Source: an uncultured Acidimicrobiales bacterium (GTDB lineage Bacteria > Actinomycetota > Acidimicrobiia > Acidimicrobiales > SZUA-35). Taken from it: a stretch of DNA of 55,533 nt. Positions 39,086 through 47,686 of this stretch are shown here, one piece after another; the first letter of the stretch is position 1, and each line of letters starts with the position of its first letter. Under the pieces are notes generated by a model. It did not search any database. It saw only the letters and a program-made list of their open reading frames with translations, and had not been told where the DNA came from. The position numbers and the translations under genes were made by a program. The stretch spans positions 1 to 55,533 of the forward strand of contig CALHCB010000155.1 of the NCBI GenBank assembly GCA_937930695.1, in the 5' to 3' direction.

Positions 39086-40887
39086 GAAGTACTTTCGGTC
39101 GCGTCGTTCGGTCCCAGAGGAGTTCCGGTTCCCGAGGTGAGGAGGCCAGCGAGGAGCGATGCTGCCTCGTCGTCGAGGCGATGATCCAGAACCGTGCCGC
39201 CAGCGTCGATCAGCACTCCTTGGCCTTCGCGGGCTGAGAAGAGATCAGCGTCGGTGTAGAGCCGGGGCTTGATCATGGCCGGGTCTCCCTCTTCTGGACA
39301 AAAGGTCATGCAGTTGCCGCACTCGTTGCATTGCTCGCTCAGCACGAGGTATTGCTGACGACCTGCACCCTCACCGACAGCGTCGGAAACAGCGTCGGTT
39401 GTGGGAATGGAGAAGAAGGCATCGTTTGGACACACGGTGATACAGAAATTGCATGCCACACATCCGAACATGTCGAGTTCGTGGTCGACAGCTCGGGGGA
39501 GCTTCTCGTTCCCGGTGAGGTGGTACGGGGCGATGCCATCACCTCGGATCGAGGCAACGTGTTGTTCGACGGTTGAAGAATGACCGGCCGCTTGGGCGAG
39601 GGCCAACCGGTCGGCTTTCCATGACGGTAGGTCATGTGATCCGGATTCCTTGACCGCAGTTGTCAGCGCCTTGAGCATCGGGGCCAGGCGCCCATACCCG
39701 CCCGGCTTCAGCAAGTCGGAGCACACGGTCGCCGGATGCACGCCCATGGCGATCGAATCGGCAAGGTTGCCCTTGGTGATGCCCGCCGAGAAGCTCACCA
39801 TGATGTCGCCCGGTTCCGCGTCACCCTGCGGGATGTCGAGCTGTCCAGGCAACGCCTTGTTCAGTGTGTCGAGCAGCGTCGAGGCAATGACGTGCAGCGG
39901 CGGGCCAGAGAGGTACATCGTCTCTTCGGGCATCCACTGCTTCAGGTTGTCGACGACCAAGGTGTTCGTCAGTTTGATGCCGAAGCGGTGGCCTCGTTCT
40001 TTGGCGTAGCTATTGAGCTCTCCGATGAGTTCGATGCCTCGATCGAACTGCAGGTCGGCACCGAAGGCGGATTCTTGGACGGAGACGTCGGTGTAGCCGA
40101 GCTCGTCGTTGACGATTCCTGCCACTGTCTCATAGCCAAGCAGTGTGGGATTGAGCTTGACGATGACGTCGAGTTCGTGCTCGTCGATCAGATGCTTCGT
40201 GATCGCTTCGATCTCATCTGGCGGGCAGCCATGGAACGTGGACAGCGTCAGCGTGTCGGAAAGATGCGGATTGAAATCCAGGTCTGCGAACTGGCTCCAC
40301 GAACCGGTGAGATCTGTGCGTAGTCGCGCGATCTCTTCTGTCGCGTCACGCATCCCGCGGATGAAGGTGCCGACCTTGTCGCCCGAGATTCCCTCGAGGT
40401 CGTACCCAACCGACATGTCGAACACGTGGGGGCCAGGGTCTGGGCCAATGAACGGCGCAAGGGGCTCCCATGACCGCAGAATCTCGAGCAGCATCGAAGC
40501 CTTCGCATACTCGGTCAGGCTCTGAGGACACGTGAGCTCTTGGCTCCATTCGATGTTGTAGCCGACCGTTTGCATATCAATGCAGGGGCGCTGGATCTCG
40601 AGATCATCGATCACCTGAACGGTCTTGAGTTCGAACAGGCGCGAACCTCCGAGCCACGCAAGCACGATGTTCTGGGCAAGCTGGCTGTGGGGACCTGCCG
40701 CTGGTCCGACGGGAGACGCACACCTCCGGCCGAGGAAGTCGAAACCGAGGTCGACGTCTGGGTCGGGTTTCCAAATCCTGGCGTTAGGGAGATCGAAGAT
40801 CTTCTTGCGCGTTCCCCATTCGTGCTCAATGCGCGTCAGCAGAGCACCGAGTGACATCGGGGTGAGGGGCGGTGTGAGCTCGGCCAC
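39082..40887 (-). CDS. Shortened YgfK-like iron-sulfur oxidoreductase
   Basis: This 601-residue protein resembles E. coli YgfK (about 1030 residues) at both ends. The N-terminal barrel has CASPVGPAAGPHSQLAQNIV, LFELKTVQVIDDLEIQRPCI, FDMSVGYDLEGI, TLSTFHGCPPDEIEAI and DVIVKLNPTLLGY. The C-terminus has two [4Fe-4S] motifs (Cys 476/479/482/486 and 520/523/526/530). The GltD-like FAD/NAD(P)H domain that lies between them in YgfK is absent; about 25 residues join the parts. The role is inferred: electron transfer to, and reduction of, a purine-derived substrate. The start is GTG 40887, overlapping the previous stop by one base (TAGTG); ATG 40857 is an alternative. Confidence 0.82.
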   Translation of the reverse strand: MAELTPPLTPMSLGALLTRIEHEWGTRKKIFDLPNARIWKPDPDVDLGFDFLGRRCASPVGPAAGPHSQLAQNIVLAWLGGSRLFELKTVQVIDDLEIQRPCIDMQTVGYNIEWSQELTCPQSLTEYAKASMLLEILRSWEPLAPFIGPDPGPHVFDMSVGYDLEGISGDKVGTFIRGMRDATEEIARLRTDLTGSWSQFADLDFNPHLSDTLTLSTFHGCPPDEIEAITKHLIDEHELDVIVKLNPTLLGYETVAGIVNDELGYTDVSVQESAFGADLQFDRGIELIGELNSYAKERGHRFGIKLTNTLVVDNLKQWMPEETMYLSGPPLHVIASTLLDTLNKALPGQLDIPQGDAEPGDIMVSFSAGITKGNLADSIAMGVHPATVCSDLLKPGGYGRLAPMLKALTTAVKESGSHDLPSWKADRLALAQAAGHSSTVEQHVASIRGDGIAPYHLTGNEKLPRAVDHELDMFGCVACNFCITVCPNDAFFSIPTTDAVSDAVGEGAGRQQYLVLSEQCNECGNCMTFCPEEGDPAMIKPRLYTDADLFSAREGQGVLIDAGGTVLDHRLDDEAASLLAGLLTSGTGTPLGPNDATESTS

Positions 40888-42143
40888 TACTCGGCTGCCA
40901 ATGTGAGCATCGTGTGAAGGAGCACGTTCGTTCCTGCTTCCAAGTCCTCGGGCGAGGTGTATTCGGCGGGGTTGTGGCTGATGCCGTTGACGCTCGGCGT
41001 GAACACCATGGCGGTAGGACATACTCGCGCCATCATCTGAGCGTCGTGACCAGCGCCCGACGGCATGCGTTGCACCGAGTGCCCGAGCGATTGGGCCGTA
41101 CCGTGGACGATGTCGACGATGCGGGGATCGAAAAGCACCGGTTCGAATCGGGCCAGGATCGTCGTTTCGATGGTGCACCCTTCGGATTGGGCCGTTGCGG
41201 CAAGAAAGGTGGCGAACCGGCGCTCGGCTTCCTGCAGCACTTCTTCGTCGGTGTTGCGGAGATCGATCGTGAAGGTCGCTCGTGCGGGTACGACGTTGAC
41301 CAGGTTGGGAAAGAACTCGATGCGGCCGACCGTGGCCACCTGCGGGTGGCCGAGTTCCATCGCGAGCTCACGGGCAAAGGTTGCGGCGGCTGTCGCCACG
41401 AATCCAGGGTCCTTTCGAAGAGACATCGGGGTGGTACCCGCGTGGTTCGATTGACCGGTGACCGTGACCTCGGTCCAACTGATGCCTTGCACCGACTCGA
41501 CTGCCCCGATGGTGATGTTCTCAACCTCGAGGACCGGACCCTGTTCTACGTGCACCTCAACGAAGGCGTACGGCGCTGCTCCGGGGAGGGGCGCCGAGCC
41601 GTCGTAACCGATTCGCTGAAGCTCGGCGCCGACTCGGGCTCCATCGATACCCGTGATGTCGAGTGCCTCTTCGAGCGCCATGCCACCAACGTAAACCAGG
41701 CTCCCGAGCATGTCGGGAGGGAAGCGAGCGCCTTCCTCGTCGGTGAAGAACGCTACGGCGAGAGGTCGAGCGGGCGTGACCCCAGCGGTGAGAAGTGTTT
41801 CTACGACTTCGAGGCCTGCCAACACGCCAAGGTTTCCGTCGTAGCGGCCACCGGTGCGGACCGTGTCGATATGAGATCCGCACATCACGGGTGGGCCGGC
41901 GTTCTGTCCCGCCATGGTGCCCACGACGTTGCCAATGCCATCGATGGTGACCTCAAGGCCAAGATCGTGCATCCAGTTGACAACCAGATCGCGGCCAGCT
42001 TTGTCCTCGTCGGTGAGTGCCAATCGAGCGCATCCCTCTGTGCCTTCGATCGCTCCGATAGCAGCCAGTTCGGCGAGCCGTCTACTGAGCCGGTCGATAT
42101 CGATTCGCAGTTCGGAGTAAGAAAGCTCGCTGACGCTGGTCAC
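40887..42143 (-). CDS. Zn-dependent ureido/amidohydrolase (AllC/HyuC type, M20)
   Basis: This 418-residue enzyme belongs to the allantoate amidohydrolase/N-carbamoyl-L-amino-acid hydrolase/ureidoglycolate hydrolase group. Metal and substrate motifs are VMCGSHIDTVRTGGRYDGNL, AFFTDEEGARFPPDMLGS, VEVHVEQGPVLE, SNHAGTTPMSLRKDPG, and GAGHDAQMMARVCP. Two zinc or manganese ions are usual in the family. Which ureido acid it cuts is not determined. It is the first gene of the minus-strand operon, starting at GTG 42143 only 20 bases from the operator palindrome, so the transcript may be nearly leaderless. Confidence 0.9.
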   Translation of the reverse strand: MTSVSELSYSELRIDIDRLSRRLAELAAIGAIEGTEGCARLALTDEDKAGRDLVVNWMHDLGLEVTIDGIGNVVGTMAGQNAGPPVMCGSHIDTVRTGGRYDGNLGVLAGLEVVETLLTAGVTPARPLAVAFFTDEEGARFPPDMLGSLVYVGGMALEEALDITGIDGARVGAELQRIGYDGSAPLPGAAPYAFVEVHVEQGPVLEVENITIGAVESVQGISWTEVTVTGQSNHAGTTPMSLRKDPGFVATAAATFARELAMELGHPQVATVGRIEFFPNLVNVVPARATFTIDLRNTDEEVLQEAERRFATFLAATAQSEGCTIETTILARFEPVLFDPRIVDIVHGTAQSLGHSVQRMPSGAGHDAQMMARVCPTAMVFTPSVNGISHNPAEYTSPEDLEAGTNVLLHTMLTLAAE

Positions 42144-42163
42144 CGACGTAAGGCTAGCTCAAC

Positions 42164-42178
42164 TTTACAATTTGTAAA
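42164..42178. promoter_or_regulatory. Operator palindrome of the minus-strand purine operon
   Basis: TTTACAATTTGTAAA is a perfect inverted repeat (7-base arms, one-base centre), 20 bases upstream of GTG 42143. A TAGCCT sequence between it and the start, read on the minus strand, could be a -10 element. A near copy lies at 42892-42906 before the transporter operon. AT-rich and palindromic in a GC-rich genome, it is a strong candidate binding site for the regulator encoded between the two copies. Confidence 0.7.
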
Positions 42179-42326
42179 TCAAGAGTTGGTTGGAGTTTGT
42201 GGCAGTCCCTGTTGGTGGGCGTTGGCCGGCGTGCGCTCGGCGCGGCCACCCTGGGCAGCGTGGGTCCAGGATCGGGGAAGTTCTGTTGGTCGGTGTCCTT
42301 TGGGCCACGCAGTAGCCTTCGCTCCC

Positions 42327-42854
42327 GTGGCATCGCGGGGTGGTGAGAAGCAACAGGCTCGTGGTGGGGATGCCTCGAGCGTTGCTGTCGAGTTTCTCGT
42401 CGAGCCGTTCAATGAAGGCAGTCCCGGAAAACATGTGCTGGCTGCGATTGATGCGTTTCGTGCCGCCGGGCTGAACGTGGAAGTCGGACCGTTCTCATCG
42501 GCAGTAGAAGGTGACGTCGATGACGTTGCAGCGGCAGTTGCCGACATGATCCGACTGTCGTTGTCCAGCGGCGCAGATTCGATTCGTATTCGCATCGGCC
42601 CTGACTCCACTGATCTTGGAATCGGACCGCTCCACAATGCGCTTGACGAGATGGTGTCCGACGCTGAGCGGATGCTGGGAAGTACCGCGTTGGAATGGGA
42701 CCGTGCGCAGAAACAATCTGTGGTCCGCCAGTTGCACGAGCGTGGTGCATTTCTCCTGCGCGGAGCAGTCGATGACATCGCCGGGATCATGGGCGTGAGT
42801 CGCATCACGATTTACAACTATCTCAACGCAATCGAATCTGGCTCCCAGCAGTGA
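42327..42854 (+). CDS. YkoF/MTH1187-like ligand-binding regulator with C-terminal HTH
   Basis: This protein of about 175 residues has two parts. Residues about 18-90 (VAVEFLVEPFNEGSPGKHVL, AAGLNVEVGPFSSAVEGDVD, SGADSIRIRI) have the pattern of the MTH1187/YkoF small-ligand domain, which in known members binds thiamine or hydroxymethylpyrimidine. Residues about 130-168 form a helix-turn-helix (FLLRGAVDDIAGIMGVSRIT, then IYNYLNAIE). It lies between the two divergent units and between the two matching palindromes, so it is the likely regulator. GTG 42327 is chosen as the start because the conserved part begins about 17 residues later; other starts are possible. Confidence 0.7.
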   Translation: MASRGGEKQQARGGDASSVAVEFLVEPFNEGSPGKHVLAAIDAFRAAGLNVEVGPFSSAVEGDVDDVAAAVADMIRLSLSSGADSIRIRIGPDSTDLGIGPLHNALDEMVSDAERMLGSTALEWDRAQKQSVVRQLHERGAFLLRGAVDDIAGIMGVSRITIYNYLNAIESGSQQ

Positions 42855-42891
42855 AACGGCTTCCGGTTCATGAGTTGGCTGCGCACGACGG

Positions 42892-42906
42892 TTTACATTC
42901 TGTTAA
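42892..42906. promoter_or_regulatory. Second operator-like palindrome, before the transporter operon
   Basis: TTTACATTCTGTTAA keeps TTTACA-N3-TGT-AA of the first palindrome (42164-42178) with one mismatch between the arms. It lies 55 bases before ATG 42962 of the permease gene. Two sites of the same form at the heads of both units support coordinated control. Confidence 0.6.
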
Positions 42907-42961
42907 CTTCCTCGAAGTTTGCGCGCCACATGGTGTTGGCACTCTGGGGAGATTCTGATTC

Positions 42962-44083
42962 ATGAAGCGATTTTTGGGAGCTTCAATACCCCTGCTTGCG
43001 GCCGGCATTGCCTTCTTGTTTGGCGCGATCATGCTGTTGGCCATCGGGGCAAGCCCGTGGGAGGGCCTGAAGGCGCTGCTCGACGGAGCATTCGGCAGCT
43101 GGGATCGATTGGCGGCAACGGCTATCAAGGCGACGCCGCTGATTCTGGTCGGCGCTGGAATCACGATCGCCTTCCGTACCAGCGTTGTGAACATCGGTGG
43201 CGAGGGGCAGATCGTTGCCGGCGCCCTGTTGTCGACGAGTGTGGCGTTGGCGGTTCCGGATCTGCCAGGAATCCTTCTCGTCCCTGTGGTCCTCATCGCA
43301 GGTCTCGTCGGTGGTGCAATCGTCGGTGCGATTCCGGGAGCGTTGAAGGCGTACGCCTCGGTCAACGAGATTCTCAGCACGATCATGCTGAACATCGTGA
43401 TGGTCCAGCTGATGAACTATCTGTTGCGAGGTCCCTTGATCGATCCTCGCGAGGTCGAAGCCGGAACCCGGATCCCGCAGACCGAACGGCTGTCGGACAA
43501 CGCATCGCTCCCGAACATCGTGCCGGGAGTTCGTCTGCATCTCGGCGTGCTCGTTGCGGTGCTTGCCGCGGTTGCCGTCTACATCCTGCTGTGGCGAACC
43601 CCGTTGGGGTTCCGGTTGCGGGCGGTCGGGCACAGTCCGGACGCCGCGCGCGCCGCTGGCATCAACGTCAAGGCGAATATCACCATGGCACTCTCGATGA
43701 GTGGCTCCCTCGGTGGCTTGGCCGGGGCCATTCTGGTGTTTGGCAGCGAGGGCCAGCGGATGGTCACCGATGGATCATCGACCGGGTTCACTGGCTCTGC
43801 CGGATTCAACGGCATTGTCGCCGCACTCTTCGGCGGTCTTCATCCGCTCTGGACGATTCCGTCGTCGTTCCTTTTCGGCGCATTGCTCACCGGCGCCACA
43901 AACCTGCAGCGGGTGCTGCAGGTGCCAGCCCCGATCGCGATCGCGATCAACGGCATCGTTGTTGTGTTCGTCGTGAGCAGCGGTCGAATTCGCGAGAAGC
44001 TCGATCGAATGCTCGACGCCCGGTCAGAACTCGACGGACCATCCGGCGACGACACCGCAACGGCAAAAGGGGCGAGCGCATGA
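42962..44083 (+). CDS. BMP-type nucleoside ABC transporter permease 1
   Basis: This 373-residue membrane protein has about nine or ten helices and matches the larger permease of purine-nucleoside importers with BMP-family binding proteins (the NupP/YufP type). It contains IAFRTSVVNIGGEGQIVAGA, IPGALKAYASVNEILSTIML, ARAAGINVKANITMALSMSG and GAILVFGSEGQRMV. It probably imports nucleosides or purine bases into the cytoplasm. A GGGGAGA ribosome site precedes ATG 42962. Its stop overlaps the next permease start (ATGA). Confidence 0.92.
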   Translation: MKRFLGASIPLLAAGIAFLFGAIMLLAIGASPWEGLKALLDGAFGSWDRLAATAIKATPLILVGAGITIAFRTSVVNIGGEGQIVAGALLSTSVALAVPDLPGILLVPVVLIAGLVGGAIVGAIPGALKAYASVNEILSTIMLNIVMVQLMNYLLRGPLIDPREVEAGTRIPQTERLSDNASLPNIVPGVRLHLGVLVAVLAAVAVYILLWRTPLGFRLRAVGHSPDAARAAGINVKANITMALSMSGSLGGLAGAILVFGSEGQRMVTDGSSTGFTGSAGFNGIVAALFGGLHPLWTIPSSFLFGALLTGATNLQRVLQVPAPIAIAINGIVVVFVVSSGRIREKLDRMLDARSELDGPSGDDTATAKGASA

Positions 44084-45009
44084 GGGATTTCTTCACCGTG
44101 TCGATCCTGGTCGCCACCATTGCCTCCGGAATCCGCCTGGCAACTCCCTACCTGTTGGCCGGTCTTGGTGAAACGATCGGACAGCGAAGCGGCGTGCTCA
44201 ATCTTGGCGTCGACGGCGTGATGCAACTGAGCGCTTTCTTCTCCTACTGGGCCGTTCTCGAAACCGACAACTTGTGGCTCGGGATGGTTATTGGCTTGGT
44301 GGTCGGGCTTGTCATGGGCGTGATCTATGCCGTGGTAACCGTTGTGCTCAAGGCGCAGCAGGGGATCAGCGGAATCGGCATCTTTCTCTTCGGACTTGGC
44401 TTCAGTGACCTGATGTTTCGCCGCCAGGTCGGAACACCGAAACCGGCGAACCAGCTTCCGGAGATCCCGATCCCGTTGCTTTCAGACATCCCATGGGTCG
44501 GCGAAGCATTGTTCGAGCACTCGGTTGTGACGTATGCGGCCTTTGCCACGGTGCCATTGCTTGCGTGGATGTTGCGATCGACCACCTTTGGAATGAATAT
44601 CCGAGCGGTTGGAGAAAATCCTCAGGCGGCGGACAGCCTTGGTGTCTCAGTGGCCTGGAACCGAACCTTCGCCATTCTCATCGGCAATGGTATGGCTGGA
44701 CTCGCAGGCGCCGCCCTTGTTCTCGAACTGGGCATCTTCCAGCCGAACCTCACCAACGGCCTCGGCTTCATCGCTGTCGCGCTGGTGTACTTCGGAGCTT
44801 GGCGGCCGGTCGGCATCATGTCGGGCGCGCTGCTCTATGGACTGGTCGCAGCTGTTGTGCTCCAGTGGAAGGCCCAAGGCATTATCCCCCGGGGTGCCTC
44901 AGACATCGCCGCCATGGCTCCCGCCGTGCTCACGATCCTCGCCCTCATCATTCTCGCAGGGCGCGTGCAAGCGCCTGCCGCCCTCACCCGTCCGTTCAGC
45001 CGGCACTGA
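44080..45009 (+). CDS. BMP-type nucleoside ABC transporter permease 2
   Basis: This 309-residue membrane protein is of the smaller NupQ type: RLATPYLLAGLGETIGQRSG, VLNLGVDGVMQLSAFFSYW, GISGIGIFLFGLGFSDLMF and NIRAVGENPQAADSLGVSVA, the last being the loop that contacts the ATPase. ATG 44080 is chosen for the four-base overlap with the first permease gene. It forms the membrane channel with that protein; the binding protein and ATPase follow downstream. Confidence 0.92.
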   Translation: MRDFFTVSILVATIASGIRLATPYLLAGLGETIGQRSGVLNLGVDGVMQLSAFFSYWAVLETDNLWLGMVIGLVVGLVMGVIYAVVTVVLKAQQGISGIGIFLFGLGFSDLMFRRQVGTPKPANQLPEIPIPLLSDIPWVGEALFEHSVVTYAAFATVPLLAWMLRSTTFGMNIRAVGENPQAADSLGVSVAWNRTFAILIGNGMAGLAGAALVLELGIFQPNLTNGLGFIAVALVYFGAWRPVGIMSGALLYGLVAAVVLQWKAQGIIPRGASDIAAMAPAVLTILALIILAGRVQAPAALTRPFSRH

Positions 45010-45084
45010 TCTCGACCGGCACCGATTTCACACAGTACGTATCCCGCCCATTTCATAAGTAAGTCCCTCAATAGGAGAGAACCC

Positions 45085-46128
45085 ATGACATCGAACCGAC
45101 ATTTGCTGCGCCTGCTGGCGTTGCTCTTCAGCTTCGGGTTGATTGCCGCCGCGTGTGGTGATTCAACCGACGACACCTCAGCGGACGCTGGCGAGACAGC
45201 AGAATCTGACGCTGATTCTGATTCAGAAGATGCTGACGCCGGTGGCGACACCCTGACCATGGCCATCGTTGCGCCAAGCGCCTCCGATGACCTTGCCTTC
45301 ACCCAGAGCATGATCGAGTCGATCGAAGCACTGGATCGCGATATCGACCTGCAGGTCACCGATGGAACGTTCGTCGTTGACGATGCGGCAGCCGCCATTC
45401 GTGGCTACGCCGAGGACGGCGTCGAAGTCATCGTTGCTCACGGCACACAGTTCGGTGGCCCGCTCACCGAAATCGCCCCGGAGTTCCCAGAAACAACCTT
45501 TATCTGGGGTACGTCGAGCGACACCCAGGGTCTCGAGAATGTCTTCGCCTACTACCCGGCTGCTGATCAGGGCGGGTATGTCAATGGCGTTCTCGCCGCT
45601 GCCATCTCCGAGTCGGGCAAGATCGGCGTTGTCGGTCCGGTCGAAGCGGGCGACGCGGTTGCCTACATCAACGGCTTCGCCCAGGGTGCAATGGACTCCG
45701 GCGATGTCGAAGTAGCGATCACCTACACGGGGTCGTTCAGCGACGTTGCGCTCATGGCTGAAGCTGCTCAGGCGCACCTCAGCAACGATGTCGACGTCCT
45801 CACCGGTTCATCGCAGGCCGTGGTCGGCGCAGTCGGCGTCGCCTCTGAAAATGGCGTCCCGTGGTTCGGCACGCAGGCCAATCAGGTGCCGCTCGACGGC
45901 GAGCTCGTTGTTGCCTCACAGGTGTATCACTGGGAGGTCGTGCTCGTTGAAATGCTGGACCTGCGTGACAGCGGGACCCTCGGTGGCCAAGCCTTCGAGA
46001 TCACACTGGAGAACGGTGGGCTCGAGATCGAATTCAACGATGGCTATGAGCTTCCTGAAGGAGCTCGTGAGGCAGCCGACGCTGCGATCGCTGGAATCAT
46101 CGACGGTTCAGTAGACACCGGAGCCTGA
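45085..46128 (+). CDS. BMP-family substrate-binding lipoprotein
   Basis: This 347-residue protein has a lipoprotein signal ending LIAAAC (Cys near residue 25), an acidic linker, and a BMP/PnrA-like domain: TLTMAIVAPSASDDLAFTQS, VEVIVAHGTQFGGPLTEIA, NVFAYYPAADQGGYVNGVLA, VDVLTGSSQAVVGAVGVASE and VASQVYHWEVVLVEML. Family members bind purine nucleosides or other ligands at the cell surface. A good ribosome site (AGGAGAGA) lies before ATG 45085. It is set between the permeases and the ATPase; the deaminase after it points to a purine ligand. Confidence 0.92.
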   Translation: MTSNRHLLRLLALLFSFGLIAAACGDSTDDTSADAGETAESDADSDSEDADAGGDTLTMAIVAPSASDDLAFTQSMIESIEALDRDIDLQVTDGTFVVDDAAAAIRGYAEDGVEVIVAHGTQFGGPLTEIAPEFPETTFIWGTSSDTQGLENVFAYYPAADQGGYVNGVLAAAISESGKIGVVGPVEAGDAVAYINGFAQGAMDSGDVEVAITYTGSFSDVALMAEAAQAHLSNDVDVLTGSSQAVVGAVGVASENGVPWFGTQANQVPLDGELVVASQVYHWEVVLVEMLDLRDSGTLGGQAFEITLENGGLEIEFNDGYELPEGAREAADAAIAGIIDGSVDTGA

Positions 46129-46154
46129 CCCGCGAGCCGAGAGAGAAGACCAAC

Positions 46155-47684
46155 ATGAGCTCGCAACCCATGCTCGAGATGCGGGGAATCACCAAACGGT
46201 TCCCCGGTGTCATCGCCAACCAAGACGTCAGTTTCGACGTCTCGGCCGGTGAGGTTCACACCCTGTTGGGTGAGAACGGCGCGGGAAAGAGCACGCTCAT
46301 GAAGATCCTCTTTGGGCTCTATCAGCCTGATGAGGGTGAGGTGATCTGGCAGGGTGCGCCCACCACGATTACCTCGCCCTCAGAGGCAATTGATGCCGGC
46401 ATCGGCATGGTGCATCAGCACTTCATGCTGGTGCCGACCCTGACCGTTGCTGAGAACGTTGCGCTCGGCCTCGCCTCTGGCCGCCGCCCGCTTACCGATC
46501 TTGGCGCTGTCTCGGACCGAATTCGCGAGATCTCCGAGCAACACGGACTGGCGGTTGATCCGTCTGTCGAGGTGTGGCGCCTCTCGGTTGGAGAGCGCCA
46601 ACGCGTTGAAATCATGAAGGCGCTGTACCGAGACGCTCGGCTGCTTGTGCTCGATGAGCCAACGGCCGTGCTGACGCCGCAAGAGGTTGACGATCTCTTT
46701 GTCATCCTGCGACGGATGACAAGTGAGGGTCGTGGGCTGATCTTCATCTCGCACAAGCTGCACGAAGTGATGGCACTCAGTGATCGCATCACCGTGTTAC
46801 GAAACGGACGAGTGACCGGCCAAACGGTGCCGGCAGAGTCCAGCCGCGAGCAGCTCGCTGAAATGATGGTCGGACGTGCGGTGAAACTCACCCCGGATCG
46901 CCCTGACGTCACGCGGGGCGCTGCTCGACTCAAGGTCAATCAGCTGAGTGTGCAAGGCGACCGCGGAACGCTGGCCGTTGAGAACGTCTCATTCGATGTG
47001 TTCGGTGGCGAGATCCTCGGCATCGCAGGTGTGTCTGGAAATGGACAGCGAGAGATCGCCGAGGCCGTTGCTGGCTTGAGATCACCGGTGTCGGGATCCC
47101 AAATCCTCTTCGACGACGAGAACGTCGCAAACCTGAACACCAAGCAGCGTCGGGCGCGAGGCCTTGCCTATGTGCCCGAGGAACGCATGAAGGACGGAGC
47201 GGTCGGAGACTTCTCCGTGTCGGAAAACCTGATCCTGGTCGATCACGGAACAGATGCGTTCACCTCTTCTTCCGGCCTGTTCAAGTTCGATGCGATCAAG
47301 CGGCACTGCTCAGAGCTCGTGGAACGCTTCGCGGTGAAGACACCGACGATCGATACGCAGACCTCGAACCTGTCTGGTGGCAACATCCAGAAGGTCATCA
47401 TGGCTCGCGAACTCACGGCGGAGCCCACCGTTCTGATCGCGAGCCAACCCACGCGAGGCGTCGATATTGGGAGCGCGGAGTACATCCACAGCCAATTGAT
47501 TGCGCAGCGGGCTCGCGGCACCGCAACGCTTCTGATCTCTGAAGATCTCGACGAGGTACTCGGTCTTTCCGACCGAATCGCTGTCATGTTCGATGGTCAG
47601 ATCATCGCCATTGTCGATGCTGATGACGCGACGCGCGAAGGAATCGGACTCCTCATGGCTGGAGTCGTTGAGCCGACGGGCTGA
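46155..47684 (+). CDS. BMP-type ABC transporter ATPase (two domains)
   Basis: This 509-residue protein has two ATPase domains, as in sugar and nucleoside importers. Domain 1 has Walker A GENGAGKST, the Q-loop in GMVHQHFMLVPTLTVAENVA, signature LSVGERQRVEI and Walker B LLVLDEPTAVLTP. Domain 2 has the degenerate P-loop GVSGNGQRE, signature LSGGNIQKVIMARELT and the usual altered Walker B VLIASQPTRGVD. The degenerate second site is normal in this family. The deaminase gene starts two bases after its stop. Confidence 0.94.
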   Translation: MSSQPMLEMRGITKRFPGVIANQDVSFDVSAGEVHTLLGENGAGKSTLMKILFGLYQPDEGEVIWQGAPTTITSPSEAIDAGIGMVHQHFMLVPTLTVAENVALGLASGRRPLTDLGAVSDRIREISEQHGLAVDPSVEVWRLSVGERQRVEIMKALYRDARLLVLDEPTAVLTPQEVDDLFVILRRMTSEGRGLIFISHKLHEVMALSDRITVLRNGRVTGQTVPAESSREQLAEMMVGRAVKLTPDRPDVTRGAARLKVNQLSVQGDRGTLAVENVSFDVFGGEILGIAGVSGNGQREIAEAVAGLRSPVSGSQILFDDENVANLNTKQRRARGLAYVPEERMKDGAVGDFSVSENLILVDHGTDAFTSSSGLFKFDAIKRHCSELVERFAVKTPTIDTQTSNLSGGNIQKVIMARELTAEPTVLIASQPTRGVDIGSAEYIHSQLIAQRARGTATLLISEDLDEVLGLSDRIAVMFDGQIIAIVDADDATREGIGLLMAGVVEPTG

Positions 47685-47686
47685 AC

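Noticed and set aside
40887..42143. First gene of the minus operon as YgeY
   Set aside because: Its motifs follow the AllC/HyuC branch of M20 enzymes, not the YgeY branch.
40914..42326. Plus-strand frame open through the AllC/HyuC-type gene into the regulator gene
   Set aside because: Only the part after GTG 42327 looks like protein; the rest is the complement of the hydrolase gene.
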